DNA of 64,000 nt, taken from NCBI GenBank assembly GCA_030704615.1, contig CM060734.1, forward strand, positions 39,758,042 to 39,822,041, written 5' to 3'. The notes under the pieces are model-generated. The model was not told the origin of the DNA. It saw only the letters and a list, made by a program, of their open reading frames with translations, and searched no databases. Shown one piece after another: positions 32,277-43,225 of the stretch (within the stretch, counting starts at the first letter, position 1; each line of letters begins with the position of its first letter). A program made the translations under genes and the position numbers. The stretch is from Takakia lepidozioides (lineage: Eukaryota; Streptophyta; Takakiopsida; Takakiales; Takakiaceae).

Positions 32277-33313
32277 TCATACTCTTCCTTTCCAATTTCT
32301 TCTCCCTGTTTTCATCCTCCAAGTTCTGCCTTGGGTTTCTTCTTCACTCATGTAACTCAACTGCAATGGTGTTGGAGAGTCTGAACTCTCCTTTGGCTCT
32401 GCCACATCCTCTCCTCCTCCTTCACCTTCCGCTTCAGAAACTGGAGTTCCTGCTTTTGGTGTTCCATGCCAACTCTTATCAAAGATTTCTGTCAAATCTT
32501 TTATCCAGGGATGTACCTCAGATCTTTCACCTCGTGATTGATCTTCTTCCCGTACCAATTCCCTTAATCTTTCTTGCAAAGAAACAGAAGGAGTGGCATC
32601 CAACTCTAGTTCTTCCGGTATGGGTGATGTACTCTTTGATCTTAATGGTGTGAGAGGTCCAGATGATTCCCCTATGTCTATTCCTCTCTCCCAAAGATAT
32701 GGATAATTAGCTTTCAGATAGCTTTCTCTTTTTGCTGAATATCTCTGGCGTCTAGCTTCTCTTTCATCACTCATGTCCCATGTCTTTCATTTCTTTTAAT
32801 GTGGCAATAACAAAACTCTCTTCTGTAATATCTCTCGTATATGCCTGGGTTTCTTTCAAGCTTCAATGCACCCTTGGTTATACTTGAAGTCTCCGTTACC
32901 ATATAACCATATGGCAAACAAGTCTGGAAAGCTGTTCTTGGTGTGAGTTTGATCCACAAATATCCTTTGGAATCCAATTCTTACCAGTACAAGCTCTTCA
33001 TGCATATGAGTATAAACATTCACCTTTCTTTCCTCCCAGCCTTCAAACTCTACTCGCTTAATGGATAGCAATGCTATCACATAACCAATGTTGGTAACCA
33101 ACGTGCTCTTCCTCTACAGGCCACCTGATAAATCTTTATCACTCTTTTCTCCAGACCCCACTCAGGGTCAGCATCATGCACTCTCTTAAGAATGTTTTTC
33201 TTTACAACCGTCCGACAATTCCAAAAACCTCTGAAGAATCGTTTGGACAATTTTTCCTTCTCAGTTTCACAGGAATTTGATTCATTCAAATTCTTTAATT
33301 CTCCATCCACCAT
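32277..33313 (-). pseudogene. N-terminal extension ahead of the element C gag
   Basis: Short frames run from just inside the primer site (33313, MVDGELKNLNESN) through 33101 and 32977 to a 165-codon frame from 32774 (MSDEREARRQRYSAKRES). The last is basic, then Ser/Pro/Glu-rich with a leucine helix LQERLRELVREE. They may be one broken extension of gag or a separate leader protein. I do not recognise a domain. Confidence 0.5.
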
Positions 33314-33355
33314 GATCCCACCAGATGCCTGTCACATCTGGTTGTTCATGACCCA

Positions 33356-33375
33356 GATCCCCAGTATGGTCGCCA
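33356..33375 (-). other. Putative primer-binding site of element C
   Basis: Two bases inside the 5' LTR end, the minus strand reads TGGCGACCATACTGGGG. A TGG start at this place is the signature of a tRNA primer site; I have not identified which tRNA. Confidence 0.65.
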
Positions 33376-33377
33376 AA

Positions 33378-34396
33378 TGTCGCGTGGCTTTTACTCACCC
33401 ATCCCTTTGCTATCCGAGGCGGAAACTCCAAGATAGAAGAGTTGGAAATCTCTAAGTACTCAGCCCGCTCAGAACAATCAGTCATGACCTATAGCTAGTG
33501 TATCATGGGGGTGTTTCCTATTTGTTTTCCTTTCCGCATTCATATTAGCTAGCTACCTTACTATTGATAATTAAGTATCAGTTTGCTTCATCAATCTATC
33601 GGATTCCATCAAACTCATCCATTCATTCCACAGCTTCACTCGGATCTCTCTACACAGTATGAGTATGAAGTATGTATCAGATTAATATCTATCAAGTATC
33701 AGGCAGAAGCCATGGTGACTCTAATCTACTCTACATTACAATTCTATAGCTTGCATTCATCAAGTAACAATAGATCATCATTTCTCCTACTCCGTACTCT
33801 TCATCTTTCTGCTCAGAGATCCCCTCTCTGTCTCATTTCCCTTCCTCATGTCCGAAGTCCCCTCCCGAAGTCATGTCCAGAAGTGATCTCCACAATCGAT
33901 GTCAAGAACTGATCAAGCCGTGATCTCAAGAAGTGATCCTCCTCCTGTCCTCGCTCCTCTTTATTTTCCTACCCGTTGTTCTAACCGTTTCCCACTAACC
34001 GTCGTCTGTGAACTAATCATGTTCCATTCGCAGATGTTGTTCCCCACAGTCGTTCCCTGTCCTGCTATCCGTTCCCTACGGTCGTGACAGCTGTGTCAAG
34101 CTGTGACTGGCTGTGTGGCTGTGACGGGCTGTGACTGGCTGTGCAACTGTGTTGGGCTGTGTCGGGCTCTGGCTGTGTGGCTTTGTCGGCTGTGTCGGCT
34201 GTGACGGGCTGTGGCTGTGACGGGCTGTGAGGGCTGAGTTGCTGTGATGGCTGTGGCTGTGACGACTGAGACGGGCTGTGTCGGACTGTGACGGACTGTG
34301 TAACTCCCCTCTACAGTGCGCTGCTGTCACCCCTAAGGCTCCTGTTGGTCTCAGTCTGTGCAAAAATTAAGGGTACTTCTCAGATCCCGTAAAAGT
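33378..34396 (-). repeat. 5' LTR of element C
   Basis: This is the counterpart of 20074-21095: TGTCGCGTGGCTTTTACTC at one end, CCCGTAAAAGTG at the other. It contains GTATCAG motifs, a TATGAGTATGAAGTATG stretch and a CTGTGA repeat tract (34080-34310). The two LTRs have diverged by scattered substitutions and small indels, so the insertion is not brand-new. Confidence 0.9.
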
Positions 34397-36023
34397 GTCT
34401 AAGTCCTTGGCAGTCCTCTAACAAAGGCCACCGGCACAACCCCCCACAGCCCGTCACAGCCCCATCCATGGCCGCTTTGGCAGTTTAGCCATTTCTCCAA
34501 GGGGTTTAGCCACACTTAGCTAGGGTTTGTGTCTCTTGGACTCTAGGCTTCTTTCCACCGAGCTATGGCGGCTGTGAGGAAATCCGCAAGGTATTCTTGC
34601 TCTTTCGGCTCCCACACACCACCATAGTAGCCCTAAGCCATGAGGTGGTTCCACAAACCAAGCCTTCTTTCTCACTTAGCCTCCCCAAACACGCCACTAA
34701 ACTCAATGGCAAACAACCAAGCCCTGCTGGTTCCCAGCCCTTGTGAGCACTCATTCAAGCACTCTCCTTGGTCATAACATCTGTCTTAGAGCCTATTCCA
34801 GCCCCCTACACCTGCTGCTTCAAGAGTTGCGCTCCCTTCAAGCTTGAAGTTGAAACCCCAACTCACATAGGCCCTACAAGTGCTTTTCTTTCACTCCAAG
34901 TGGAAGCCAGCTCTAGACCTTCCGTTCTAGCTCTCTAAGGCTTGAAAACAAGAGCCTCAATGGGCTAAAGGCATGCTCCACACATGCCCCACTCTCACCA
35001 TAAGAGAATCAGCTCTTTTGCTTCATTTCTTGCACCCACAAACCTGAAAATACAAGCTTCAGCAGGCTGAAAGCATGCTCCACATGCCCTACAGGGGAAA
35101 CCAGCCCCTTCCTTCCTTTCTTGCACTCCCACACCTGAAAGTGCAAGCCTTCACCAGGCTGATAGCATGCTCCACACATGCATTTCCCCTCACATAAGGG
35201 AAGTCAGCCCTTCCCTCTTCCTTGCTTGCCCTCCAAGCTTGAAGATGGAAGCTTCAATGAGCTGAATACATGCTCCACACATGCAACCTCTTCACACAAG
35301 AGATATCAGCCCCCTATCTTGGCTCCTTGGCTCCTTGATGCTCTAAGACAAGACTAAGCACTCCACAGCCCTTGCCAAGCTCCTGAAACCCTAAGGCTTA
35401 TATTTCCAGCCACAAGACACTCCTCTTGTGGTGCAAGAACTTTTCTTCCAAGCTCTGAAACCCTAGGTGCACATTCCATGGCCTTGCCGCACCTCTTAGC
35501 TCCTGTTCCAGCCCCGCTCTTGCCATGGCAAGAGCCCTCATACCGCTGGAGTTTCAGATTGAAACCCCCAACTCAACATAGCCACAAATGCATTGGCTTG
35601 CATACAAGAGAAATCAGCCATCTCTTTTCACTCATACCTCCTTATGAGCTTTGGAGCCCGATAACTGTGACTTACATTAACACCCTCGCAGCTCCACATT
35701 GCTGCAGCTCCTTAACTTGGCCTGCAGCTGAAGAAGACGACCACCAGTTCACCCACTCGAGACCAGCATCTCCCCCGCTTCACACTAGAAGCCCAAACTT
35801 GGTTGCCATAGCGTTGAGCTATGCAACGCCGCTCTTCAACATAGGCTACCCGCCTCTCTATCCATTGCAACCTGCAACCTGTTCGCCTTTGCACTCTATC
35901 CACTTTGGATACGCTCATGCACGGATCCCTGCACTCTAGGCTGAACCGCTTCTCATGAAAACACAAGTGCTACAAAGCAACTCGAACCTGGCACTCACAG
36001 ACTCGAGCTGATCTTTCTCGAGT
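34397..36023. repeat. Gene-free stretch with about four degenerate 120-bp repeats
   Basis: No reading frame is convincing here. Between about 34860 and 35330 a unit recurs about four times: ...CTTGAA-ANNAGCTTCA-NNGGCTGAAAGCATGCTCCACACATGC...CAGCCCTT..CTTGC.... The left end continues the minisatellite that element C interrupts. If the proposed inversion is undone, this becomes the start of the leader behind the restored element A LTR. Confidence 0.6.
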
Positions 36024-36349
36024 GATAAAGAAGAAGAATACAAGCACAAGCTCATGCGAGCTCACAAAGCTGAAGCATAAACTCATGCATATATAACCTT
36101 ATCACTCAAATACAAGTCAAGCCAAGTGCACCCCACGCCATGGGGAATCCACACTACGACGCCATAGCTAGGCGTGGTGAGGCTCAACTCGAGAAAGATG
36201 AGCCTCCCGCGCTTGCCGTGAAGATAACCACTCCAGGGCCTAAATCTGCCTTGATCCCTGGATTGACACTTGGGCCAATCCCAAATGTCAATATGTAAAA
36301 GCTAGCTATTTCCTACCTAGTTTCACACTAGTGGTAAAATAACTTGACA
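36024..36349 (-). repeat. Last 326 bp of an element A LTR, inverted
   Basis: Its reverse complement runs from TGTCAAGTTATTTTACC to CTTCTTTATCA and matches 11123-11448. It stops inside the palindrome GACAGCTGTC. Together with 11450-11637 it makes one LTR lacking only about two bases (GC) at the palindrome centre. Confidence 0.88.
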
Positions 36350-36883
36350 CCCTTTTCTTGCCCTCTCCGCCGCAAGTCTTTCTTCCTCAACCCTCGCCGG
36401 GTCCAGTTCAGACGTTTGCACTTCATTCCCATGCCCGATTGAGTCAACCCCATCGATGACGCGGTCAATGTCCATTGGTGGCATATTCAAACGCGCCAAT
36501 ATGTCTTGCTCGTTGGTGATTGGCCTCGGGTGCTGAAGCACACCGCGTACGCTGTCGAGAGTCCCCAACCCCATTCTTTCCAGCAACTTCGCTATTTGCC
36601 ACCGTTGCAAATGAACAATGTCTTGCAGGTCTTTGATGTGCTGTTCATGTGCGGCCAACTGTTCCTCCAATGGAGAGCGTACCTCGCCCCCCTCCACCTC
36701 AGACGTTGAAGGCCCGGCTGCGTAGACCTGTTGCGGCGTATAATCTGGAGGTTGGTTTGCATTCCTTCTTCTTCCACACCGTCGTTTCCATCCGCATTTC
36801 CTCCTTCTTCCACCTCGTCGTTTCCATCGAACCGTATGTTCATGCCCCTGACGTATATACAAGTCTGGGATATCAGAGAACAT
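36350..36883 (-). CDS. Hypothetical protein fragment with a coiled-coil segment
   Basis: The frame runs from about 36883 (MFSDIPDLYIRQ) through an Arg/Lys-rich patch, a coiled-coil-like LEEQLAAHEQHIKDLQDIV segment and HLQRWQIAKLLERMG, to an acidic end at the breakpoint. The pattern of basic leader plus coiled coil could be a gag-like piece of yet another element. No motif proves it. It ends where the inverted LTR begins. Confidence 0.35.
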
Positions 36884-37768
36884 GTATAGTCTACTTAGTA
36901 CGCCGTCTCGCAGTGGCAGTTTGCCAATCCACCGGTCGCAATAAAATCAACTCTGTGTACAACATGGCCGCAAATAAATACGGAACCTTGTTGTGATGAG
37001 CGTTTGACCCACAATGTTGTATTACCTCCTCGCCCTGTGGCGGAAATGCGGGTTGGCGCAAGAATGCAAGCTATCTTGATTCTGTTTGGTTTGTGGATCA
37101 TGCCTATTTCTGGGCCACAAACGATTTATATGACATCAGTCCACAAATTTCCTGCAGTCACCAAGCGATCACCGCTGCCCCAACTTCCAAACTTCCCAAC
37201 CTAGTTCCGCAAGAATGTTGGGGTCATTGCATATGTCCCAACGAAGTTGCGCCTAGCCCCTTTTGGTTTTTTTTTGGGAGGTCCAGGTTCATTATCGTCA
37301 TCCCTGGGATGACCTCCTCTGTCCTCCTCCTCCGCCATTTATAGCTTTGGCTTACCCCTACTCGACAGGTTGTTGCTAAGAAAAATGCTCTCCCAACCCT
37401 CCTAAATCGTACCTAATCCTACTCCCTGATGAATCCTCCCCAAGTACTAGAGGCACGTATCACTCCCTCGGCAATTCTAAGAGAAATGACGCGATGTGCA
37501 ATGAAAAAAACGTGGGTGCCAGAGGAGGGCTTCCCGGGAGGTACTCAGCATCGAATTCATAGAATCCAACGGCCCAAAATACCCCCCACCCAACCAATAG
37601 CACCCCTCTCCACTTGGACTCAATGACAAGGAATGCAACATCCTATCGCCCACTAAGTCCTGGTGTGGAGAAAAGTGAGGGAGAGAATGGCATCCAAGGC
37701 CTTATAAGCCCCCCCTCCACACTCAGGGCGCGCGCTGTCATCATGACTGCGCACGCTAGTAATGGCTG
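36884..37768. other. No gene recognised
   Basis: There are only short open frames without motifs. A homopolymer run of T lies at 37268-37276. The right end leads into the palindromic array. Confidence 0.5.
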
Positions 37769-38690
37769 CGACCGCCAGCAGGGGTGGTCGCATTTTCTTT
37801 TCTTTTCTTTATTATGTGCGACCACTAGCAGGGGGGTGGTCGCATTTTTTATTTTTTTAATAGGTGCGACCACTAGCAGGAAGGTGGTCGCAATTTTTTT
37901 TTTATTTTTTTAATGGGTGTGACCACCAACAGGGGGGTGGTCGCAGATTTGTTTATATTTTTTAATGGATGCGACCACCAGCAGGGGGGTGGTCGCAGTT
38001 TTTTTTTTTTTTTTTTAATGGGTGCGACCACCAGCATGGGGGTGGTCGCAGTTTTTTTTTTTTTTAATAGGTGCGACCACCAGCAGGGAGGTGGTCGCAT
38101 AATTTTTTTTTTTTTAATAGGCGCAACCTCCAGCAAAAGGGTGGTCGCACAAATTTTGTTTAAAACAAATAGGTGCGACCATCACCTGCTGGTGGTCGCA
38201 CTATTTTCCTTTTCTTTAATAGATGCGACCACTAGCAGGGGGGTGGTCGTAAGGGGGTGGTCGCATAATTTTCCGATTTTTTCATATCTACCAACAGTCA
38301 GTAGCTCAGTTGGTTAAGTGTACTCAGTGCGACCCGGACGATTCTGGGGTCAAATCTTGCTACTTGATGGGTGTGGTATGGTTCGTGTGTGGTGCCCCAT
38401 TCCTACGCCTCTTGGCGCATAAATGAAAGAGGTTATTTTCTCCTCTCACTACTAAGGGGCCTGATTTGTGAGCTGTCGCTCCCAAGTGTTTCCCAAAAAA
38501 ATTAAAAAAATTAAAAAAAAAAATCTGCGACCACCAGCAAGGGTAATCAGTAAATCAGTAAATAGGTGCGACTACCAGCAGGGGGGTGGTCGCAACATTT
38601 TTCTTTTATTTTAACAGTTGCGACGACCGCTACTGGTGGTCACACAATTGTTTTTTTAAAAATAGGTGCGACCACCAGGAGGTTGGTTCC
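37769..38690. repeat. Left array of about 13 palindromic units
   Basis: Units begin near 37769, 37818, 37864, 37918, 37970, 38023, 38072, 38121, 38174, 38223, 38524, 38566, 38618 and 38667 (the last truncated). Each has the form TGCGACCACCAGCAGGGGGGTGGTCGCA, then 15-25 T-rich bases and AATAGG. Each can fold as a 10-bp stem with an 8-base loop. A SINE interrupts the array at 38290-38523. Confidence 0.88.
38290..38523 (+). mobile_element. tRNA-derived SINE
   Basis: The head resembles a tRNA with the polymerase III A box TAGCTCAGTTGG (38302-38313) and a B box-like GGTCAAATC (38348-38356), 35 bases apart. A 130-base unrelated body follows and an A-rich tail (38500-38523). It cannot fold as a full tRNA, so it is not a tRNA gene. 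It sits between palindromic units 10 and 11. Target duplications are not obvious. Confidence 0.78.
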
Positions 38691-39002
38691 CTTGCACCTG
38701 TATGTATGTTTGGAGAGACAAATGAAAAACACATGTATCGACTCCCTATGGATTTGTGAAGGGGAAGATGAATGTTGGGAGCTGCACCTGGCCTTTGTGG
38801 CTTTCGAAACCATAATAGGAAATCAACAATGTAAAGGTAATGACGAAACACAAACACACGCATACCACCAAACCTTTTCTTGGGTACACATATCCCACCA
38901 TTTTTATTTCCGTACACGTATGCATGTACCCAAACTGAAACATGGATATCCATGGAAACATACTACACATTATGTGACGGGTCACAGAAGTTATAGCTGT
39001 AT

Positions 39003-41981
39003 CTAATTCCGTCTGGCATGACGACGATGGTATGATCTCACGTCTAGTACAAAATCTTCGTCCCCACTCACTTCACCCCCGTTCCCATGATCAGTGCTAG
39101 AATCATGATCTCCATCTGTTTTTTCGTTTCCAGAGGCAACTGACCGTTGGACCTGTAGTCGTCTTTGAAGTACGTTCAGTTGTCTCTCTAGTCGATTTCC
39201 ACTCCTATCATGAATACCATCTAGGGTCTCAGGCCTGTTCACAGGTCGGTCACCAACAAAAGGTTGCACAATTCTCTGCTGTTACTGGGTTTGTCCCGGA
39301 TTTCGTGGTAACCTGGGAGCAGGTCTCGTATGAGGAAGGCTACTCGCACGTACATCAAAGGGGCCGACATGAGAGGAAGAGGCATGAGATGGACCAGCGA
39401 GGGTCGAGGGAGCATGGTTCACATGCGGACGTCGTCGGGCCAGATGAAACGACAATGGCCGGTCGTCGTCATCCGATGGTTCGACTTGCAGAAGTCCCGC
39501 AGCAGAAGAACCATCTCCCAGGATCGGAGTAGCGATGGAAGGAATTACATGAGGGGGAGAGAGACTAGATGGACCGGCATGGGATGGACCGGCTTGAGAA
39601 AGAGAAATATGAGATGGAGCGGGGTGAGATGAAGCACGGTTCACAGGGGCATGATGTCGGTGAAGGAATGACAACGGCTGGTTATCATCATCCGACGATT
39701 CGACCTTCACATCTCCCGCAGTCCGTGGAACTCGTGGTGGCGGAGAGTTGACCTCAACTACATTGTTGAGAGTGTGCTCCACTGGGGGAAGGGGGCGAAC
39801 ACCATGTCGCACTTCATCAACAACAAGGTCATCGAAGGATGGATGCATTGCAGCATCATCGTCATTAAATTCATATGGATCATGTGGAGGATTGCCCACA
39901 TCATCGGACCCATCCCAACCGTCGGGGTCGGAGTCCCTCGCGGCGTCAGTGTCATCATTGCTGCTAGATTGGACCTCTGAGGCAGATTCTTCAGACAACA
40001 GATTCTTCTCGTACCATGCAGATGCGTCACTTGCTCTCCTCTCTCGCAGTAGCCTACAATTTGTGTAGACATAAACCAATTTGTCAGCCCTGGCAGGATT
40101 CAACCTGTTGCGAATCTTGTTGTGAACAAACGAGTAACTGCTCTAGTTCCGCTCACAGGACGAGACAGAGCACACTTGAGCAAGAATATGCTTTGCAATG
40201 GGAGCTAACGTTCTTGCTCCAGCTTCAATCAGATCCCACCATTCATGTGGCAACATGTTCATTGTTTTTGGATCCGGCATGTCATGGAAAAGATTCTGCC
40301 GATCCGAGAAGCACTGGTACTCGGACAACGCTCGCTCTGCCATGTTCAAGGGTGCAAGTTGCATGATGACCTGTACAAGCCCGGCTTTGGCATCCACATC
40401 GTCTCTCAAATCCGTATTGTCTAGCAAGAATGGATTTAGCAAGGCCCCCGCATAATGCAAGTTCGTGCGAACCATCCGTTTGCGGTCGTAAAATGCATCC
40501 TCGGCCCTTGCCGCCAAATCATCGTCCATAGAAAATGGAGGGCGCCTCAAGGATTGCACATGCTTCTCAAGATTTTCCAATATCAACCATGCTTTACCCA
40601 TTATTGGTTGTTTTCCATCAACCTCCCGCAAAGCAATCAACACCGGCTCCACCATGTACACAAAATTTGCACATTTCGCCCAGAAATTGTCGGAGCGAAT
40701 GATTGCGCGGACCCTCCGACTTTTGCTCAAAGACTTGGACTTACGAGAGTCACGTAAGGTGCCCACATACGCATCCCATTGAGGGTCAATGATCACCTGC
40801 TCCAGACCCGCCCTCACAGTCACCAGTCGATCCACCATCAAAAAGTTTGTGGCAAAGTGGGTTTCACCTGGGTTCCTAAGGTTGTATTTGGGTTCATGCT
40901 TTCTAAACAATGTCAGAGGGATGTGATGTGTACGAATGAACGTCACAACCAACTTTGTCATTTTTACTAGTTGTTTCATCCATGATTCTTTTCCCCAATC
41001 CTCCAAAAAGAGATCAAAGATATGAGCAGCACACCTTGGTAATATAGATGAGGATATCGTACCATCAAATATCGGCCATATTAACCATGTTAGATGCATT
41101 GTCCGTGCACACTTGAACAATTTTATCAGCTCCAATTTTATCGATGTAACTCGTCAATAACCCTGCTTGATAACGTGCATCTTTTCTCTCCCCGCTTGTG
41201 TCAATGGATCCCAAAAATTGTTCCCCCGTAGGATAGACCAGCATGACATTGAACAATGGTCGATTAGTAACAGAACTCCAACCGTCCGCACATATAGTGC
41301 TTTCATATTTCCGGAGAGAATCATTTGTCTGTTCATTCATCTTTTGGGTGAGGTCAGACATAGCCTCTTCTAGCAATCTTGTGCGGAGATCGCGATAACT
41401 CAGAGATGTGTATGTGGACTTGGAATCGGACGTGGCTCTGACAGCAGCCACAAACGCATGAAGCCTCGAGATATTGAACGGAATATTGGCCTCGTAGAAA
41501 AATTGGGCCCACTTCTTATTCAAAGTCTTCCTGTGCGACAAATTTAAGCCTTCTTGCATTGATTGTTGCCTTAATGGTCTGGTCCGTACAAGTGCTGGCG
41601 TACAATCGGGTGTTGCTCCTGACCCACCGGCTTCTCCACGAACAACAGACGCCTCGCAAGAATCCTCTAGGTACAACTCTGAGGGACAGTTTGATTCGAA
41701 CCTGGAGTGTTTGGCTCAGAAGCCGCGGCCACATCAAGAGACGGTGGGATATTGCCTCCATATTGGGCAAAGTGGGCTTTCACTCGCATGGAGGCTTTTG
41801 GGCACAAACTAACCTCTGCATTCTTCCCATCTCTGTAGCCGAGGTGATATAACATGCGATCTTTGCGACCCGTCAGCTTCAATGCACCAAAATTGCATTG
41901 AACACCGTCCTTTTTGTGCGGGTCTATGGTGAACCAAGGGATCCACTCCTCCCTCATCCTTACACCCAAAACCCTAACCAC
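39003..41981 (-). pseudogene. hAT-family transposase (BED / DUF659 / dimerisation type), broken
   Basis: hAT transposases cut and paste DNA with a DDE core. The N-terminus (41981-41670) is a degenerate BED finger: VQCNFGALKLTGRKDRMLYH lacks the second Cys. Next comes the DUF659-type core at 41676-41065, with ICADGWSSVTNRPLFNVML, SIDTSGERKDARYQ and VQVCTDNASN (acidic residues in DGWS and TDNA). A frame change near 41075 leads to LPRCAAHIFDLFLEDWGK and a 330-codon helical insertion domain. The C-terminal dimerisation signature follows: NMLPHEWWDLIEAGA, LAQVCSVSSCERN, a TAG in place of the usual Trp at 40143, then YSFVHNKIRNRLNPARADKLVYV. The tail to 39003 is Ser/Pro/His-rich. Two frameshifts and one nonsense codon make it inactive as written. 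Confidence 0.9.
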
Positions 41982-42322
41982 TGACTTAAGGTTGAACGAA
42001 GAACACTAGTAAACTTGATAGATTTGTCAAGAGCAATAGAAGTTAGAACAGAATGCGATGGCCCAAAACTACGGCATCAATCCAAGTGGATCAACGCACC
42101 ATGTAGTATTGTGTTTTTCGACAATTTGCTGCAGTGGCTCTGGTGGAAGCCACAACAGCAAACGGTCCGCACCCTCCTCTTGGGCTTACACTCTTGCTCA
42201 AGGAATAGAGAACATTCATTCGCCACAAAAGTGTTTGCTACAAAAGAAATGAGGGGCATTGGGACCACCTTATATACCCTCCAGCCTCCAAGCCTCACAC
42301 ACTCGACGAATCAGATCCAATG

Positions 42323-42990
42323 CTGCGACCGCTCCAGGTCGCACGAGGAAGTCACATGTTTTTTTTTTAAAAAAACTGCTGCAATCACCCCCATGTTCGT
42401 GGTCACAGAGATTATTTAATAAATAAATAAAATAAAATTTTGCTGCGACCACCCCCCTGCTGATAGTCGCACCTATTAAAAAAACAAAAAATTTCTGCGA
42501 CCACCCCCTTGCTGGTGTGTCGCACCTATTAAACAAATAAAAAATTTATACGACCACCCCCATGCTGGTGGTCGCACCTATTAAAAAAAAGAAAAATGCT
42601 GCGACCACCCCCATGCTCGTGGTCACAGAGAATATTAAAATAAAAATAAAAAACTACGACCACCCCCCTGCTGGTGGTCGCACATATTAAAAAAAACAGA
42701 AAAATGCTGCGACCACCCCCATGCTGATGGTCGCAGATATTAAAAAATAGAAAAATGTTGGGACCACCCCCCTGATGGTGGTCGCACCTATTACAAATAA
42801 AATAAAAATTGTGCGACCACCAGTAGCGGTGGTCGCAACTGTTTAAGAAAAGAAAAAAATGCGACCACCCCTGGTGGTGGTCGCATCTATTTTTTAAAAA
42901 CAAAAAATGGTGCGACAACCCCTCTGCTGGTGGTCGCAACTATTAAAAAATAAGAAAAATTCTGCGACCACCACCATTTGGAGGTCGCAC
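42323..42990. repeat. Right array of about 13 palindromic units, inverted relative to the left
   Basis: Units start near 42323, 42376, 42442, 42496, 42549, 42597, 42655, 42705, 42757, 42810, 42859, 42907 and 42961, with the form TGCGACCACCCCCATGCTGGTGGTCGCACCTATTAAA (given in two parts: TGCGACCACCCCCATGCTGG and TGGTCGCACCTATTAAA) and A-rich spacers. The sequence is the reverse complement of the left array's unit. Confidence 0.88.
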
Positions 42991-43225
42991 CAATTTAACA
43001 ATAATGATTTAAAAATGACCTCAACTATTGGCGGATGGAGTAATTTATAAAACAATTCATTCACTTGCCAAGGTGTCGCTTGGAATACAACGTGTCAACC
43101 TACGTGGCATATTTTTCACGTAACTCATGTTTTACTGATTTTTCGGCAAAACTGACGTGACGTTGGTCGAGTCAGCGTCAGGTCCGACGTGACTGACGTG
43201 TACAACCCTGCCACCCGGGCAGTGT

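Larger units (their letters stand above)
20074..34396 (-). mobile_element. Element C: full-layout Ty3/gypsy retrotransposon with accessory ORF and GST insert
   Basis: Two direct LTRs of about 1.02 kb (20074-21095 and 33378-34396) flank 12.3 kb. On the minus strand the order is 5' LTR, primer site, N-terminal extension, gag with two CCHC knuckles, protease, RT, RNase H, integrase, a CTGTGA repeat tract, an accessory coiled-coil reading frame, 3' LTR. A 1.25-kb foreign segment with a GST gene fragment interrupts RT. Protease type (IDGGSGVNIM) and layout differ from elements A and B. The large size and the extra reading frame after integrase recall the Tat/Athila branch of plant gypsy elements, but I cannot place it firmly. 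Confidence 0.9.
37769..42990 (-). mobile_element. hAT-like DNA transposon with palindromic-array arms
   Basis: A broken hAT transposase gene (39003-41981, minus strand) is flanked on both sides by arrays of 45-55 bp units whose core is a 25-28 bp palindrome (TGCGACCACC...GGTGGTCGCA). The left arm (about 37769-38690) ends each unit with T-runs and AATAGG; the right arm (about 42323-42990) has the reverse-complement layout, CTATTAAAA and A-runs. The arms therefore form long imperfect terminal inverted repeats. I could not identify the exact ends or an 8-base target duplication. Confidence 0.75.

Noticed and set aside
35990-36023. Primer-binding site right after the inverted LTR end
   Set aside because: On the minus strand the sequence after CTTTATCA is CTCGAGAAAGATCAG, which lacks the usual TGG start, so no site is called.
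38297-38365. A tRNA gene
   Set aside because: A and B boxes are present but the arms do not pair into a cloverleaf, and an A-tailed body follows; called a SINE.
37769-38690. Repeat-spacer pattern that looks like a CRISPR array
   Set aside because: Spacers are similar T-runs, the repeats are palindromes with changing loops, the array is mirrored behind a hAT gene, and the context is a plant genome.
39305-40068. Plus-strand frames of 75-106 codons opposite the transposase tail
   Set aside because: They mirror the Ser/Pro/His-rich coding strand of the hAT gene and show no domain.
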